NCBI RefSeq assembly: GCF_001904745.1
Contig: NZ_MRCD01000031.1
Span: forward strand, 22,481-86,480
From: Calothrix sp. HK-06
GTDB taxonomy: Bacteria; Cyanobacteriota; Cyanobacteriia; Cyanobacteriales; Nostocaceae
Direction of reading: 5' to 3'
Length of the DNA stretch: 64,000 nucleotides
Shown here: in pieces, positions 16,959 through 26,663 of the stretch
Layout of the letters: every line of letters begins with the position of its first letter
Numbering within the stretch: the first letter of the stretch is position 1
Notes under the pieces: generated by a model
What the model was told of the DNA's origin: nothing
Database searches by the model: none
What the model saw: the letters and a program-made list of their open reading frames with translations, nothing else
Position numbers and translations under genes: made by a program

Positions 16959-17078
16959 CTAGCCGCGCTGGATTTTATCTTTTTGGCTGACAAATATCAA
17001 TCCCACGGTTGCGGGAACGACGACAATCAATGTACCCGCAAGTAAACTCCAAAGAAAATTTGCTAAAGAAGGTGTCAT
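16959..17078 (-). CDS. psbX: Photosystem II protein PsbX
   Basis: This is a 39-residue single-helix membrane protein, [20 protein letters not shown] followed by a turn and SQKDKIQRG, which matches PsbX closely. PsbX is a small subunit near cytochrome b559 that affects plastoquinone exchange. The open frame runs 34 codons further upstream, but the ATG at 17076-17078 gives the canonical protein, so the extension is rejected. It is divergent from yggT, with two hairpins after its stop. Confidence 0.93.
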   Translation of the reverse strand: MTPSLANFLWSLLAGTLIVVVPATVGLIFVSQKDKIQRG

Positions 17079-17243
17079 AACTTTAAACCAACCTTTTATT
17101 ACATACTTACTAATAATTCTAATAGTGTATAGCGTACTTGAAAAGGAGTAAAAGAAATTAACTGTACGAGTTCTGCCCATTTCACCTTCGCGCTAAGATA
17201 AAAGAAGTCTTAACAAAGCTTAAAGTTATTCAGTATACAAGCT

Positions 17244-17528
17244 ATGACACCTGTAGATATTACAACTTTGATACTTGGTCCGTTGTTAGGACTAATGATT
17301 TTTCTGTTTATTTTCCGTATAGTCCTGACGTGGTACCCACAAGTAGATTTAAAACGCTTTCCATTTAATCTAGTAGCCCTGCCAACTGAAATTTTCTTGA
17401 TTCCAACGCGCAAAATCGTCCCACCTATTGGTGGGGTAGATATTACCCCCATTATTTGGGTGGGTATCGTTAGCTTAATACGTGAGATTTTACTTGGGCA
17501 GCAAGGGTTATTGACAATGATGAGTTGA
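17244..17528 (+). CDS. YggT family membrane protein (Ycf19-like)
   Basis: This 94-residue protein has two hydrophobic segments flanking a conserved centre: LGLMIFLFIFRIVLTWYPQV, then LVALPTEIFLIPTRKIVPPIGGVDITPIIW. This is the YggT/Ycf19 fold, found in cyanobacteria and plastids and linked in plastids to thylakoid cofactor assembly and nucleoid distribution. The exact role here is unknown. It is divergent from psbX, sharing a 165-base promoter region, and is followed by a heptamer-repeat hairpin. Confidence 0.85.
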   Translation: MTPVDITTLILGPLLGLMIFLFIFRIVLTWYPQVDLKRFPFNLVALPTEIFLIPTRKIVPPIGGVDITPIIWVGIVSLIREILLGQQGLLTMMS

Positions 17529-17530
17529 AA

Positions 17531-17584
17531 AGAGTTATGAGTTATGAGTTAAACTTCTAACTCCTAACTCTTAACTTATAACTA
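17531..17584. repeat. Heptamer tandem repeats in inverted arrangement (GAGTTAT / CTAACTC)
   Basis: Three GAGTTA(T/A) heptamers (from 17532) face a run of CTAACTC-type heptamers (from about 17556), giving a hairpin between the convergent yggT and accC genes. Similar heptamer runs occur at 50731-50781 and 30147-30169 and, inside a gene, at 58538-58601. Confidence 0.7.
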
Positions 17585-17586
17585 AT

Positions 17587-18939
17587 TTAAGGTTTTGCTT
17601 CGTTCATTTCTTGAACAAAGTTGGTGTAGACTTCGCCTTTGAGGAATTGTGGTGTTTCCATAATTTTTTGATGGAATCCTATTGTTGTGGGCAGTCCAGT
17701 GATAGCGCATTCACGCAGCGCGCGCTTCATTCGGGTTATGGCTGTTGGACGGTCGGGACCCCATACGATTAATTTACCTATTAGCGAATCATAATAAGGT
17801 GGTATTTGGTAGTCGGTATAAACGTGAGAGTCGATTCTTACACCTGGGCCGCCTGGTGGAAGGTAGCCACTGATACGACCTGGCGCTGGACGAAAATCGT
17901 GGTCTGGGTCTTCAGCGTTTATACGGCATTCTATTGAGTGACCTCGAAGTAGTATTTGGTCTTGTGTAAATTTTAATCTTTCTCCTTGAGCTATACGTAT
18001 TTGTTCTACAACTAAATCAACACCAGTAATCATTTCTGTTACAGGGTGTTCGACTTGAATACGGGTGTTCATTTCCATGAAGTAAAATTGTCCCGAACGG
18101 TCAAGCAAAAATTCAATGGTTCCGGCGCCGCTGTAATTAATAAATTGAGCAGCTTTGATAGCAGCTTGTCCCATTTTTTCGCGTAGTTCGGGGTCTAAAG
18201 CAGGACTGGGAGCTTCTTCTAATAGCTTTTGATTACGACGTTGAATCGAACAGTCACGCTCAAATAAATGTACTACATTACCGTAATTATCTGCTAAGAT
18301 TTGAAACTCAATGTGGCGGGGACGTTCGACGAATTTTTCTATATAAACACCAGAGTTACCAAATGCGGCACCTGCTTCTCCTTGTGCTGCTAAATATAGT
18401 TTGACAAATTCGCTTTCTGAATGTACCAATCGCATACCACGTCCACCACCTCCAGCGGTAGCTTTAATCATGACAGGGTAGCCAATTTTTCGTGCAATTG
18501 CTAACCCCTCACTTTCTGATTCGACTAACCCATCACTTCCTGGAACTGTTGGTACAGAAGCACGCTGCATCGTTTCTTTCGCTGTTGACTTATCCCCCAT
18601 CAATCGAATTGATTCTGGTGATGGACCAATAAATGCAATTTTATGGTCAGCACAAATTTCAGCAAAGCGTGCATTTTCTGAAAGAAAACCATAACCAGGA
18701 TGAATAGCAGTGGCTCCCCTAGTCAAAGCTGCCGCAATAATATTAGGTATATTCAAATAACTTTTAGCACTAGCAGGTTCCCCGATACAAACCGCTTCAT
18801 CTGCAAGTTGAACATGCAGCGCATTGCGGTCAACCGTAGAATGAACAGCAATCGTCGCAATCCCCATCTCCTCACAAGCCCGGAGAACGCGCAATGCTAT
18901 TTCTCCTCGATTAGCAATTAATATTTTGTCAAACTTCAT
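17587..18939 (-). CDS. accC: Acetyl-CoA carboxylase biotin carboxylase subunit
   Basis: AccC carboxylates biotin on AccB with ATP and bicarbonate, the first step of fatty acid synthesis. The 450-residue protein shows [38 protein letters not shown], the ATP-grasp loop [53 protein letters not shown] and [11 protein letters not shown]. It is full-length and in monocistronic context, as is common in cyanobacteria, where acc genes are scattered. The stop lies at the edge of a heptamer-repeat hairpin. Confidence 0.96.
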   Translation of the reverse strand: MKFDKILIANRGEIALRVLRACEEMGIATIAVHSTVDRNALHVQLADEAVCIGEPASAKSYLNIPNIIAAALTRGATAIHPGYGFLSENARFAEICADHKIAFIGPSPESIRLMGDKSTAKETMQRASVPTVPGSDGLVESESEGLAIARKIGYPVMIKATAGGGGRGMRLVHSESEFVKLYLAAQGEAGAAFGNSGVYIEKFVERPRHIEFQILADNYGNVVHLFERDCSIQRRNQKLLEEAPSPALDPELREKMGQAAIKAAQFINYSGAGTIEFLLDRSGQFYFMEMNTRIQVEHPVTEMITGVDLVVEQIRIAQGERLKFTQDQILLRGHSIECRINAEDPDHDFRPAPGRISGYLPPGGPGVRIDSHVYTDYQIPPYYDSLIGKLIVWGPDRPTAITRMKRALRECAITGLPTTIGFHQKIMETPQFLKGEVYTNFVQEMNEAKP

Positions 18940-19207
18940 CTTTATGCTTCAACAAGATTGAATAAATAGACCTACACGCTTTTTCATACCAGCGACTCAA
19001 GGGTTAATTCTAGATTATGACAGCATTTAAGCTTTATGCTGTCCACAATAAAAAATTAAGTATCACGAACTGCTTCACTACGTTAGCAGCATTTTAAAAC
19101 CTTGCTGTAGCGCAAGTTAGTTTCACTCATGTTAAATTTTTTTTTCACTCCCCTATCGCCATAACCAGATTTATGTGTTATATTCTCTATTTAGTTGAAT
19201 AATTTGA

Positions 19208-19288
19208 GCGGATGTGGCGGAATTGGTATACGCGCACGTTTGAGGGGCGTGTGCCTTTGGCTTGCGAGTTCGAGTCTCGCCATCCGCA
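19208..19288 (+). tRNA. tRNA-Leu (anticodon GAG)
   Basis: The acceptor stem GCGGATG pairs with CATCCGC (19281-19287), followed by discriminator A. The D arm reads GGCGGAATTGGTATACGC, the anticodon arm CACGT-TTGAGGG-GCGTG carries GAG, the long variable arm is that of a class II tRNA, and the T arm is GCGAGTTCGAGTCTCGC. The 3' CCA is not encoded. An inverted repeat about 30 bases downstream may end transcription. Confidence 0.93.
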
Positions 19289-19317
19289 TTAGAATATATT
19301 TCAATAATTTTCACATT

Positions 19318-19369
19318 GTAGAGACGTGATTAATCCCTACGGGAAAGCCTCCGGATTACACGTCTCTAC
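19318..19369. repeat. GTAGAGACGTG...CACGTCTCTAC hairpin repeat
   Basis: An 11-bp perfect outer stem (19318-19328 with 19359-19369) and inner TAATCC/GGATTA pairing form a hairpin between tRNA-Leu and the chorismate lyase gene. It is a member of the TAGAGACG palindrome family. Confidence 0.75.
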
Positions 19370-19419
19370 ATTTTTTGGGTTTTTGTGCTTTTATATATAT
19401 AGATAAAGTTTTGTAAAGA

Positions 19420-20028
19420 ATGACTGCTATATTTACACCAGCGAATAATTTAATAGTGCCCAATGCTTGGCATAGGTTATCTCCTAGTTGGGCAGGTACT
19501 GACGAAGCAATTCAAAAGGGTTTGCCTCATAATCAGTTGGCGCCGACTTGGCAGCTGTTACTTTTGGGTGATGGTTCTCCGACAAGGCATTTACAGTTGT
19601 TGACTGGCGAACCTACAGAGGTTGATGTCATTGACATGTCGTTAATTGGCATGGATATGGATGGGGCGCCTGATTTAATTCAAGCTGTACCGGGACCACG
19701 ACTACGGCGCCAAGTTTGGTTACGCACAGCTTCAGGGCAACGTTTGGCATATGCAACTTCATGGTGGGAAGCTTCGCATGTAGATGAGTATTTACAAAAT
19801 CGTTCGTTACCAATTTGGGCAAGTCTCGCACGCTTGCGTACAGAACTTTATCGCGATGTTCAAGGAATTTACCTTGGTCACTCTCAAGCATTAGAGTCAG
19901 GTTTTGATATGCCTGGACCTTTTTGGGGGCGCCATTACTTATTTTGGCATCATGGGCAACCTCTTACTTTAATTTACGAAGTTTTCTCACCTTATTTAGC
20001 AAAATATCTCGGCTCTCCAAAGCTTTGA
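19420..20028 (+). CDS. Chorismate lyase (DUF98 family), plastoquinone pathway
   Basis: This is the cyanobacterial DUF98-type chorismate lyase, which makes 4-hydroxybenzoate from chorismate for plastoquinone. The 202-residue sequence shows WHRLSPSWAGTDEAIQKGLP, LLLLGDGSPTRHLQLLTG, RRQVWLRTASGQRLAYATSW, LPIWASLARLRTELYRDV and the closing GPFWGRHYLFWHHGQPLTLI. It has the UbiC-like arrangement without close sequence identity to E. coli UbiC. It is a stand-alone gene behind tRNA-Leu. Confidence 0.85.
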   Translation: MTAIFTPANNLIVPNAWHRLSPSWAGTDEAIQKGLPHNQLAPTWQLLLLGDGSPTRHLQLLTGEPTEVDVIDMSLIGMDMDGAPDLIQAVPGPRLRRQVWLRTASGQRLAYATSWWEASHVDEYLQNRSLPIWASLARLRTELYRDVQGIYLGHSQALESGFDMPGPFWGRHYLFWHHGQPLTLIYEVFSPYLAKYLGSPKL

Positions 20029-20060
20029 TTTCACATCATATTTTTTATACCTGTTCATCT

Positions 20061-20084
20061 AGAGACGTTACATGTAACGTCTCT
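20061..20084. repeat. Perfect 24-bp AGAGACGTTACATGTAACGTCTCT palindrome (given as AGAGACGTTACA and its mirror)
   Basis: The left half is AGAGACGTTACA and the right half its exact reverse complement. It lies 33 bases past the chorismate lyase stop and belongs to the same family as 2563-2582, 19318-19369 and 43056-43082. Confidence 0.8.
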
Positions 20085-20285
20085 ACGACGTTATGGTTTT
20101 TAATAGGTAGTAAATAATACATCAATATAGATAATGAAAGTGTTATAAGTTAAGCAGTATTACTGTGTAGACGAGTAGGTGCTTTAATGTTCACATGATT
20201 AAAATTCACGGTTTTAAGCATAATTTTGATATTAAAGGCTTCTAATGGCTTGAATTCTGAGTTTTACACGTTATTTTAAAATCTA

Positions 20286-20366
20286 AGAAACCGGGTTTCT
20301 TGTTGATATATTGTAATAAAAATGACAATTTGTCTGCGACAATGAATGCGTAGAAACTCGGTTTCT
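20286..20366. repeat. Pair of AGAAACC(G/C)GGTTTCT-type palindromes
   Basis: AGAAACCGGGTTTCT occurs at 20286-20300 and AGAAACTCGGTTTCT at 20352-20366. Further members lie at 39001-39016 and near 57024-57046. Each is a short palindrome in an intergenic region. Confidence 0.65.
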
Positions 20367-20403
20367 GATTAATTTAAGCAATATTGATGAGGTGTAAGTC
20401 CCA

Positions 20404-22143
20404 ATGGCACGGGTAAGTGTGTCTGTCTCGATGAAAAAAAAGAAACCGTCTCTGATACTGACGTTATCTTCTGCCGGATTACTGATTAGTGGTGGTATTG
20501 CTGGATACTGGCTATTAACACAAGGAAAGCCATTATCTAGGGATTTACCACCAGGAGCAACTATTATTCCTACTGATGCATTGTTCGCTGTTTCGTTAAC
20601 GACTGATGTTAGACAGTGGGAGCAGTTACGTCAGTTTGGAACTAGCGAGGTACAAGCAGAAATCGATAAAAATATAGTTCATTTACGCGACCGTTTTCTT
20701 AGTAATAATGGTTACAATTTTCACAAAGATATCCAACCTTGGGTAGGAGAAGAAGTAACTTTAGCAGTCCTTGCCAATGTTGATACCTCTAAACCACCTG
20801 CTAAACCTGTGGCTGAAAATGTTAGAACTGCTAGTAGTCAACAGTTAATTTTGGTATTACCAATTAAAAATGCTCAAAATGCTAAAACTGCTCTAACTCA
20901 ACTTCAAGCTAGGAAAGGCACCAGTTTAAAAGAACGTCCGTATAAAGGTATACCAATAAAAGAAATTGAGATTAATTCCAATAGCACAACTGAGGATTTT
21001 GCTGTCTCGGTTATTGAAAATAAATATGTAGTCATTACTGATGATTCAAAGGCAATGGAGAAAGCAATTGATGCTTACCAAGCAAAAACATCGCTCTCTA
21101 CAGTTCCTGGGTATGCAAATAATATTTCTAAAATTTCTAGCTACCAGCCTTTTGGTCAGTTTTATATAAATGTACCAACGAGTGCGAAAATTGCGAGTGC
21201 AGCTCCAAATCGTCAGTTTCCAGCTCAAGTGTTATCGCAATTGCAAAATAATCAAGGTCTTGCAGGAACAATTACTTTAGAAAGTGAGGGAGTTCGGCTT
21301 AAAGGTGTTTCTTGGTTAAATCCTAATAGTTCACGAGTGCTAACAGTGGATAACAGTGCGGGGGAAATGCAAAATCGTGTTCCTGCTGAAACGCTGATGA
21401 TGTTGTCAGGTGGAAATTTAGCGCGTGCTTGGGCAGATTATAGTTCAACCTCGCAAAATAATCCTTTATCACCAATGCCGCCCGAACAACTACGTAATGG
21501 CTTTAAATCTTGGGTTAATATGGATTTAGAGCGCGATTTTTTGAGTTGGATGAATGGCGAGTTTTCGTTATCGGTGATTCCTACTTCTAAGGATGGTTCA
21601 GAGGAAGCTTTCCGCGCAGCGTTAGTATTTATGGTAAAGACTAACAATCGTCAACGCGCTGATGCTGCTCTCAAACAGCTTGATGAAACTATGCGTAGTC
21701 AGTATCAGTTTAGAATAGAAGAGAAGCGAGAATTAGGTAAGCCGATTATTAATTGGATTGGACCATTTGGTACTTTGACTGCCAGTCATGGATGGATGGA
21801 TGATAATGTTGCTTTTATAGCATTAGGGGCGCCAATTACTGAGAAAATTTTGAATACGAATCAATCGAATAACTCGCTCGCACGCACGAAAGCTTTTCAA
21901 AAAGCAGTTCCATCAGAACTGAATCCAATTAACGGTCAATTTTTCTTAGATGTGGAACGTACCTCTAAAAACTTTCCATTGCCTCGTTTGTTTCCTAACC
22001 AGCAAATATTTTTAAACGCTACACGTTCGATAGGAGTAACGAGTGCAGTCAGTGATAACCGCAGCAATCGCTACGATATATTTATCTCGCTTAAGAAAGG
22101 TACAAAGTCGGCGCCGTTGCCTAGTCCGACTGTAACACCCTAG
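20404..22143 (+). CDS. DUF3352 domain-containing protein
   Basis: This 579-residue protein is largely a DUF3352 domain, a family of unknown function found in cyanobacteria. A basic start is followed by one hydrophobic segment (LILTLSSAGLLISGGIAGYW, about residues 17-36), giving a signal anchor with the rest outside the cytoplasm. Family-typical text includes IIPTDALFAVSLTTDVRQW, FHKDIQPWVGEEVTLAVLA and WMNGEFSLSVIP, and a proline-rich tail ends the protein. An alternative start 9 codons downstream (MKKKKPS) would give a more ordinary signal-anchor N-terminus. Confidence 0.82.
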   Translation: MARVSVSVSMKKKKPSLILTLSSAGLLISGGIAGYWLLTQGKPLSRDLPPGATIIPTDALFAVSLTTDVRQWEQLRQFGTSEVQAEIDKNIVHLRDRFLSNNGYNFHKDIQPWVGEEVTLAVLANVDTSKPPAKPVAENVRTASSQQLILVLPIKNAQNAKTALTQLQARKGTSLKERPYKGIPIKEIEINSNSTTEDFAVSVIENKYVVITDDSKAMEKAIDAYQAKTSLSTVPGYANNISKISSYQPFGQFYINVPTSAKIASAAPNRQFPAQVLSQLQNNQGLAGTITLESEGVRLKGVSWLNPNSSRVLTVDNSAGEMQNRVPAETLMMLSGGNLARAWADYSSTSQNNPLSPMPPEQLRNGFKSWVNMDLERDFLSWMNGEFSLSVIPTSKDGSEEAFRAALVFMVKTNNRQRADAALKQLDETMRSQYQFRIEEKRELGKPIINWIGPFGTLTASHGWMDDNVAFIALGAPITEKILNTNQSNNSLARTKAFQKAVPSELNPINGQFFLDVERTSKNFPLPRLFPNQQIFLNATRSIGVTSAVSDNRSNRYDIFISLKKGTKSAPLPSPTVTP

Positions 22144-22237
22144 AGCGAAGACCCAATACATTTAACAAATTGTCAGAAAAAGTTAGGATTTAAATAATAG
22201 AATAAACTGTTCAGGAATTGACTGGAGAACACGTTTT

Positions 22238-23302
22238 ATGAATTTTGTCAATCTGGTTGTCCTCCAGAACTGGCTGGACAATGCTTCTTTTGCAGTTTTG
22301 TTTATTACCATGCTGGTATATTGGAGCGGCGCCGCGTTTCCGAACGTACCCTTTTTACCTGCACTGGGGACTGCGGGAATGGCGATAGCGAATTTATGCA
22401 TGGCAACATTGTTAGGAGCGCGATGGATTGAAGCGGGTTATTTCCCTCTTAGTAATTTATACGAGTCGCTGTTTTTTTTGGCCTGGGGTATTACTACGGT
22501 ACATCTTATAGCTGAAAATACTAGCCGTAGTCGTTTGGTTGGAGTGGCAACGGCGCCTGTCGCTATGGGTATTACAGCTTTTGCAACATTAACTTTACCG
22601 TCTGAGATGCAGAAAGCTGAACCTTTGGTACCTGCACTCAAATCTAACTGGTTAATGATGCATGTTAGTGTAATGATGCTAAGTTATTCAGCGCTAATGG
22701 TTGGTTCGCTGTTAGCGATTGCATTTCTTGTTGTTACAAAAGGGCAAGATATTCAACTTCAAGGTAGTTCGTTTGGTGCTGGCGGATATCGTAGTAATGG
22801 TTATCGTTTGCATAAAGCTGGTGAGCTTGTAACGGAACCAGATGTAAATAGTATTGCTGATAACAACGGCTATGCACGTTACAAAGGCAGTAATAATAAT
22901 GGAAATGGTTCTTCAGCAGTTTTAAATATTGTTGCGGCTGATACTCAAGCAGTAACAGCATCAACTTTATCACCACAGCGTTTAAGTCTTGCAGAAACAT
23001 TAGATAATATTAGCTACCGTGTCATTGGTTTAGGTTTTCCTTTACTGACAATTGGTATTATCGCAGGCGCCGTTTGGGCAAACGAAGCTTGGGGTTCTTA
23101 CTGGAGTTGGGACCCTAAAGAAACTTGGGCTTTAATTACTTGGTTGGTATTTACTGCTTACCTGCATTCGAGAATTACACGCGGTTGGCAAGGTCGTCGG
23201 CCCGCAATTCTAGCAGCTAGTGGCTTTGTGGTTGTGTGGATTTGTTATTTAGGTGTCAATTTGCTGGGTAAAGGTTTACATTCTTACGGATGGTTCTTTT
23301 AA
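22238..23302 (+). CDS. ccsB: c-type cytochrome biogenesis protein CcsB (Ycf5/CcsA-like haem handling protein)
   Basis: This 354-residue polytopic membrane protein of system II cytochrome c maturation exports and presents haem. The diagnostic tryptophan-rich motif is [18 protein letters not shown] (about residues 284-301). Conserved His residues occur in [18 protein letters not shown] and [10 protein letters not shown] and near the end ([11 protein letters not shown]). A central non-conserved hydrophilic loop (about residues 180-250, Asn/Gly-rich) is a cyanobacterial variation. Naming of CcsA and CcsB is swapped between lineages; this is the WWD-motif protein. A UUCG-loop hairpin follows the gene. 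Confidence 0.92.
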   Translation: MNFVNLVVLQNWLDNASFAVLFITMLVYWSGAAFPNVPFLPALGTAGMAIANLCMATLLGARWIEAGYFPLSNLYESLFFLAWGITTVHLIAENTSRSRLVGVATAPVAMGITAFATLTLPSEMQKAEPLVPALKSNWLMMHVSVMMLSYSALMVGSLLAIAFLVVTKGQDIQLQGSSFGAGGYRSNGYRLHKAGELVTEPDVNSIADNNGYARYKGSNNNGNGSSAVLNIVAADTQAVTASTLSPQRLSLAETLDNISYRVIGLGFPLLTIGIIAGAVWANEAWGSYWSWDPKETWALITWLVFTAYLHSRITRGWQGRRPAILAASGFVVVWICYLGVNLLGKGLHSYGWFF

Positions 23303-23312
23303 TTTGATGTAG

Positions 23313-23330
23313 GGTGGGCTTCGGCCCACC
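23313..23330 (+). terminator. GGTGGGC-TTCG-GCCCACC hairpin after ccsB
   Basis: A 7-bp GC-rich stem with a UUCG tetraloop starts 11 bases after the ccsB stop. A related GGTGGGCA/TGCCCACC hairpin lies at 46868-46885. Confidence 0.65.
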
Positions 23331-23413
23331 TTACTATTTGAAGTTTTGATTTAATTTATGTTAACTTGTGATTTTTATATAAACAATAGATATATTTAAA
23401 GTAAAAGTTATAG

Positions 23414-23731
23414 ATGTCTATGGATAATGAATTTCATCGATTACATCACTATGAAGTTGTATCTATAAATACAGAAAATTTAGATAGCTTAGATGTATCA
23501 GATACCTTCAAAGTGATTCAACTGTTAGAAGCAATCAAAGAGCTAGTTGGATTAGAAACAGCAGAGTCTTCATTATTTGATAAAGGTATTGAGTGTGAAG
23601 TACTACGCTTTCGTGCTAACAGTTGGAGACGCGGAAAAGTCAGACTATCGTTGGAATTTAAACCTGATGAAAATGAATCACCGTTAGAAGATTTTGCTAA
23701 AGAGTTACAAGATGCAGAAGTTCATAAATGA
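23414..23731 (+). CDS. KGK domain-containing small protein
   Basis: This is a 105-residue acidic protein. The second half, GIECEVLRFRANSWRRGKVR followed by LSLEFKPDE, fits the KGK domain, a short cyanobacterial domain named for its conserved residues, of unknown function. The N-terminal part (SDTFKVIQLLEAIKELVG) is helical. There is no signal peptide or membrane segment. It lies between two hairpins and appears to be its own transcription unit. The family call is from pattern memory. Confidence 0.65.
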   Translation: MSMDNEFHRLHHYEVVSINTENLDSLDVSDTFKVIQLLEAIKELVGLETAESSLFDKGIECEVLRFRANSWRRGKVRLSLEFKPDENESPLEDFAKELQDAEVHK

Positions 23732-23797
23732 TAACTAATAAACCTCTCTTCATCCTCTCCTCCCCTGCGTACTCTGCGTGTCTGTGGTAAAAAAATA

Positions 23798-23828
23798 AAA
23801 TTCCTGACCTTAAAAAAGTCAGGAATTT
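23798..23828 (+). terminator. Perfect 11-bp stem terminator after the KGK gene
   Basis: AAATTCCTGAC (23798-23808) pairs exactly with GTCAGGAATTT (23818-23828) across CTTAAAAAA. It lies about 65 bases past the KGK stop and 40 bases before tilS. Confidence 0.65.
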
Positions 23829-23868
23829 AGAATAAAGTAAATAAATACACAGCAATTCAAAATAACTA

Positions 23869-24837
23869 ATGGTGTGGACTCCTCTCCATGCAGCAATACA
23901 TCGAACTATCCGTGCGCGTAATTTACTTCAACCTCGACAAGGTTTACTTATAGCAGTATCTGGCGGGCAAGATTCGTTATGTTTATTAAAGCTATTATTA
24001 GATTTACAATCAAAATGGGAATGGCACCTAGGTGTTGCTCATTGTAACCATTGCTGGCGCCAAGATTCAACGGCAAACGCGCAGCATGTGGAAGAGTTAG
24101 TAAACAGTTACTCAGTACCTTTTTACCTCGAAACTACTGATAAACCTGTAAATACAGAAGCAGCAGCGCGGGACTGGCGTTATCACGTTTTAACTCAAGT
24201 CGCACTTCAACATAACTACACTTGTGTTATTACAGGACACACAGCTAGCGACAGAGCCGAAACTCTACTTTATAATTTGATGCGCGGTACAGGTGCCGAT
24301 GGTTTACAAGCTTTAACATGGCGGCGTCAATTAGCTGATAATGTACAATTAGTGCGCCCATTGCTTGAAGTTACTCGTAAAGAGACGGGTCAATTTTGTA
24401 AAGATTTTGATTTGAAGATTTGGAAAGATTCTACTAATGATGATTTAAAATACGCTCGTAACCGTATTCGTAAAGAGCTATTACCGTATTTACATCAAAA
24501 TTTTAATCCTCAAGTCACGTCAAATCTTGCCCAAACTGCTGAATTATTACAAGCTGATGTTGAGTACTTGGAACAAGCAGCACGGGAGTTACGAGAGCAA
24601 GCAATGGAAAGCCAATACCCGATTAAATTAAATCGTCGTATTTTACAGAAGGCGCCACTTGCTTTACAACGAAGGGTAATGCGTCAAATATTACTCGAAA
24701 TTCTTCCTCAGTCTCCAAATTTTGAACATATTGAAAAATTAATTGGCTTAATAACGGCGCCAAGACGTTCTCAGACTGACCCCTTCCCAGGTGGTATTAT
24801 TGCCTTTGTGGAAAATGATTGGATTTGTTTAAAATGA
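23869..24837 (+). CDS. tilS: tRNA(Ile)-lysidine synthetase
   Basis: TilS converts the wobble cytidine of tRNA-Ile(CAU) to lysidine so that it reads AUA. The N-type ATP pyrophosphatase P-loop is [18 protein letters not shown], followed by [31 protein letters not shown] and [20 protein letters not shown]. At 322 residues it is the short cyanobacterial form, without the long C-terminal extension of E. coli TilS. Its stop overlaps the start of the next gene in an ATGA arrangement. Confidence 0.93.
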   Translation: MVWTPLHAAIHRTIRARNLLQPRQGLLIAVSGGQDSLCLLKLLLDLQSKWEWHLGVAHCNHCWRQDSTANAQHVEELVNSYSVPFYLETTDKPVNTEAAARDWRYHVLTQVALQHNYTCVITGHTASDRAETLLYNLMRGTGADGLQALTWRRQLADNVQLVRPLLEVTRKETGQFCKDFDLKIWKDSTNDDLKYARNRIRKELLPYLHQNFNPQVTSNLAQTAELLQADVEYLEQAARELREQAMESQYPIKLNRRILQKAPLALQRRVMRQILLEILPQSPNFEHIEKLIGLITAPRRSQTDPFPGGIIAFVENDWICLK

Positions 24838-26312
24838 CAATAAATAATATATTACCCAATTACATTAATGGGGAATGGGTGGCATCTAAAGCTACTAACT
24901 ACTTAGAAGTTTTTAACCCAGCAACAAGTGAAGTTATAGCGAAAGTACCTTTATCTACTGCATCTGAAGTTAATGAGGCAGTTCAGGCAGCATCAGAATC
25001 ATTTAAAACATGGCGCCGGATACCACCTACTGAGAGGGTACAGTATTTATTTAAATTAAGAAGTTTATTATTAGAAAATTTTGATGATTTGGCTTCTACT
25101 ATAACAACCGAGTGTGGTAAAACGCTGGCAGAAGCAAAAGGAGAAATGCAGCGTGCGGTTGAGAATGTGGAAGTTGCTTGCGGTATTCCAATAATGATGC
25201 AGGGTGTTAATAGCGAAGATATTGCACGCGGTATTGATGAAATGATGATACGGCAACCGTTAGGAGTGTGCGCGGTTATTTGCCCGTTTAATTTTCCAGG
25301 AATGATTCCGTTTTGGTTTTTACCTTATGCTATCGCTTGCGGTAATACCTACATCGTCAAACCTTCGGAAAAAGTACCGTTGACAATGCAAAAAATATTT
25401 CAGTTACTTGAAAAAACAGGTTTACCCAAAGGGGTGATTAATTTAGTTAACGGCGCCAAAGATGCTGTAGATGCTATTCTTGACCACAAGAGCATTCGGG
25501 CAATTAGTTTTGTTGGTTCTACACCTGTGGCGAAATATATATATAGTCGTGGCGCCGCAAATGGAAAACGGGTACAGTGTCAGGGTGGGGCAAAAAACCC
25601 AATTATTATTTTGCCTGATGCTGATATGACCATGACTACTCGCATTGCTGCTGATAGTGCTTTTGGTTGTGCAGGACAAAGATGTTTAGCTGCTTCTTTA
25701 GCTGTGACTGTGGGTTCGGCAAAGCAAACATTTACCGAAGCTATTACAGAAACAGCGATGAAGCGAGTTGTTGGTAATGGTTTGGAAAAGGGTGTGGAAA
25801 TGGGGCCTGTTATTTCTGTTGAAAGTCAACAGCGTATTGAAGCTTTAATTCAAAAAGGCGCCTCTGAGGGTGCAAAATTACTAGTAGATGGGCGCCAACC
25901 ACAAGTTAGCGGTTATGAAAACGGCTATTTTGTGCGTCCGACGATTTTACAAGACGTTGACCCAAATTCGCAGATTGCGAAGACTGAAATCTTTGGCCCA
26001 GTATTGAGCTTAATTCATCTTAATACAATCGATGAGGCGATATCGCTCGTGAATAGTGGTCAATACGGAAATATGGCTTGTTTATTTACTACTAGTGGAG
26101 GTGCCGCACGGAAATTTCGCTATGAAGCAGAGGCTGGTAATATTGGTATCAATATTGGTGTTGCGGCACCGATGGCTTTCTTCCCATTTAGCGGCTGGAA
26201 AGAAAGTTTTTTTGGTGATTTACACGGACAAGGTAATCACGCAGTTGAATTTTTTACACAAACAAAAGTTGTTGTAGAACGTTGGCGTGAAGATTGGGGG
26301 CGCCAGTTTTGA
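24834..26312 (+). CDS. mmsA: CoA-acylating methylmalonate-semialdehyde dehydrogenase family protein
   Basis: This 492-residue aldehyde dehydrogenase is of the MMSDH type. It has [53 protein letters not shown], the catalytic cysteine in [11 protein letters not shown], and the family ending [22 protein letters not shown] converts methylmalonate semialdehyde to propionyl-CoA in valine catabolism. Such catabolism is not obvious in a phototroph, so the substrate may differ. The segment before the cysteine reads [15 protein letters not shown] where LGAKNH is more usual, a mild deviation. The start at 24834 overlaps the tilS stop and implies translational coupling of unrelated functions. Confidence 0.8.
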   Translation: MTINNILPNYINGEWVASKATNYLEVFNPATSEVIAKVPLSTASEVNEAVQAASESFKTWRRIPPTERVQYLFKLRSLLLENFDDLASTITTECGKTLAEAKGEMQRAVENVEVACGIPIMMQGVNSEDIARGIDEMMIRQPLGVCAVICPFNFPGMIPFWFLPYAIACGNTYIVKPSEKVPLTMQKIFQLLEKTGLPKGVINLVNGAKDAVDAILDHKSIRAISFVGSTPVAKYIYSRGAANGKRVQCQGGAKNPIIILPDADMTMTTRIAADSAFGCAGQRCLAASLAVTVGSAKQTFTEAITETAMKRVVGNGLEKGVEMGPVISVESQQRIEALIQKGASEGAKLLVDGRQPQVSGYENGYFVRPTILQDVDPNSQIAKTEIFGPVLSLIHLNTIDEAISLVNSGQYGNMACLFTTSGGAARKFRYEAEAGNIGINIGVAAPMAFFPFSGWKESFFGDLHGQGNHAVEFFTQTKVVVERWREDWGRQF

Positions 26313-26663
26313 TACAATGTTTCTGAATTTATTTTGTAAATCAATTACAGATTTATTTAATATAAAACCTAGCTATTTGTTATGGTTTAACAATTTAGTG
26401 ATTCGTGATGTGCTAATTGGTGTTATGCTGTTAGTAGGATGGAGATTTGACTCATCAGGGTGCAAAAAAAACACAAAGCTGTTTGCTTTGTGAATCAAAT
26501 GCCCAATCTTCAGTTTTACTAGGGCTTTTTCCAGGGTACATTCACTATTAACTTTTGTTAGAAAAGGAAAATTATAGGTTTAATTGTGTAGGTTTGGGAC
26601 AGGCAGGGATGCCTGTTCCACAATACAATTCTTACAAGATAGATAGTTTTACTTTGGGAATTC
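26313..26663. other. Convergent intergenic region with a minus-strand terminator
   Basis: The region lies between the convergent mmsA and AAA ATPase genes. It contains the hairpin at 26472-26492 and a short GGACAGGCAGGGATGCCTGTTCC inverted repeat near 26598-26620. The open frames through it are AT-rich and lack protein-like features, so I see no gene. Confidence 0.5.
26463..26492 (-). terminator. Rho-independent terminator for the AAA ATPase transcript
   Basis: On the minus strand CACAAAGC pairs with GCTTTGTG across five bases and is followed by a run of T residues (complement of 26463-26470). It lies about 170 bases past the stop of the minus-strand AAA ATPase gene. Confidence 0.7.

Larger units (their letters stand above)
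20029..20403. other. Intergenic region carrying two dispersed repeat types
   Basis: The region holds a perfect 24-bp palindrome (20061-20084) and two copies of the AGAAACCGGGTTTCT-type palindrome (20286-20300, and a variant at 20352-20366). The rest is AT-rich with no gene visible. The second half should carry the promoter of the DUF3352 gene. Confidence 0.5.

Noticed and set aside
26287..26493. 68-codon plus-strand frame past mmsA
   Set aside because: It overlaps the mmsA end and runs through a minus-strand terminator hairpin; no protein-like motif.
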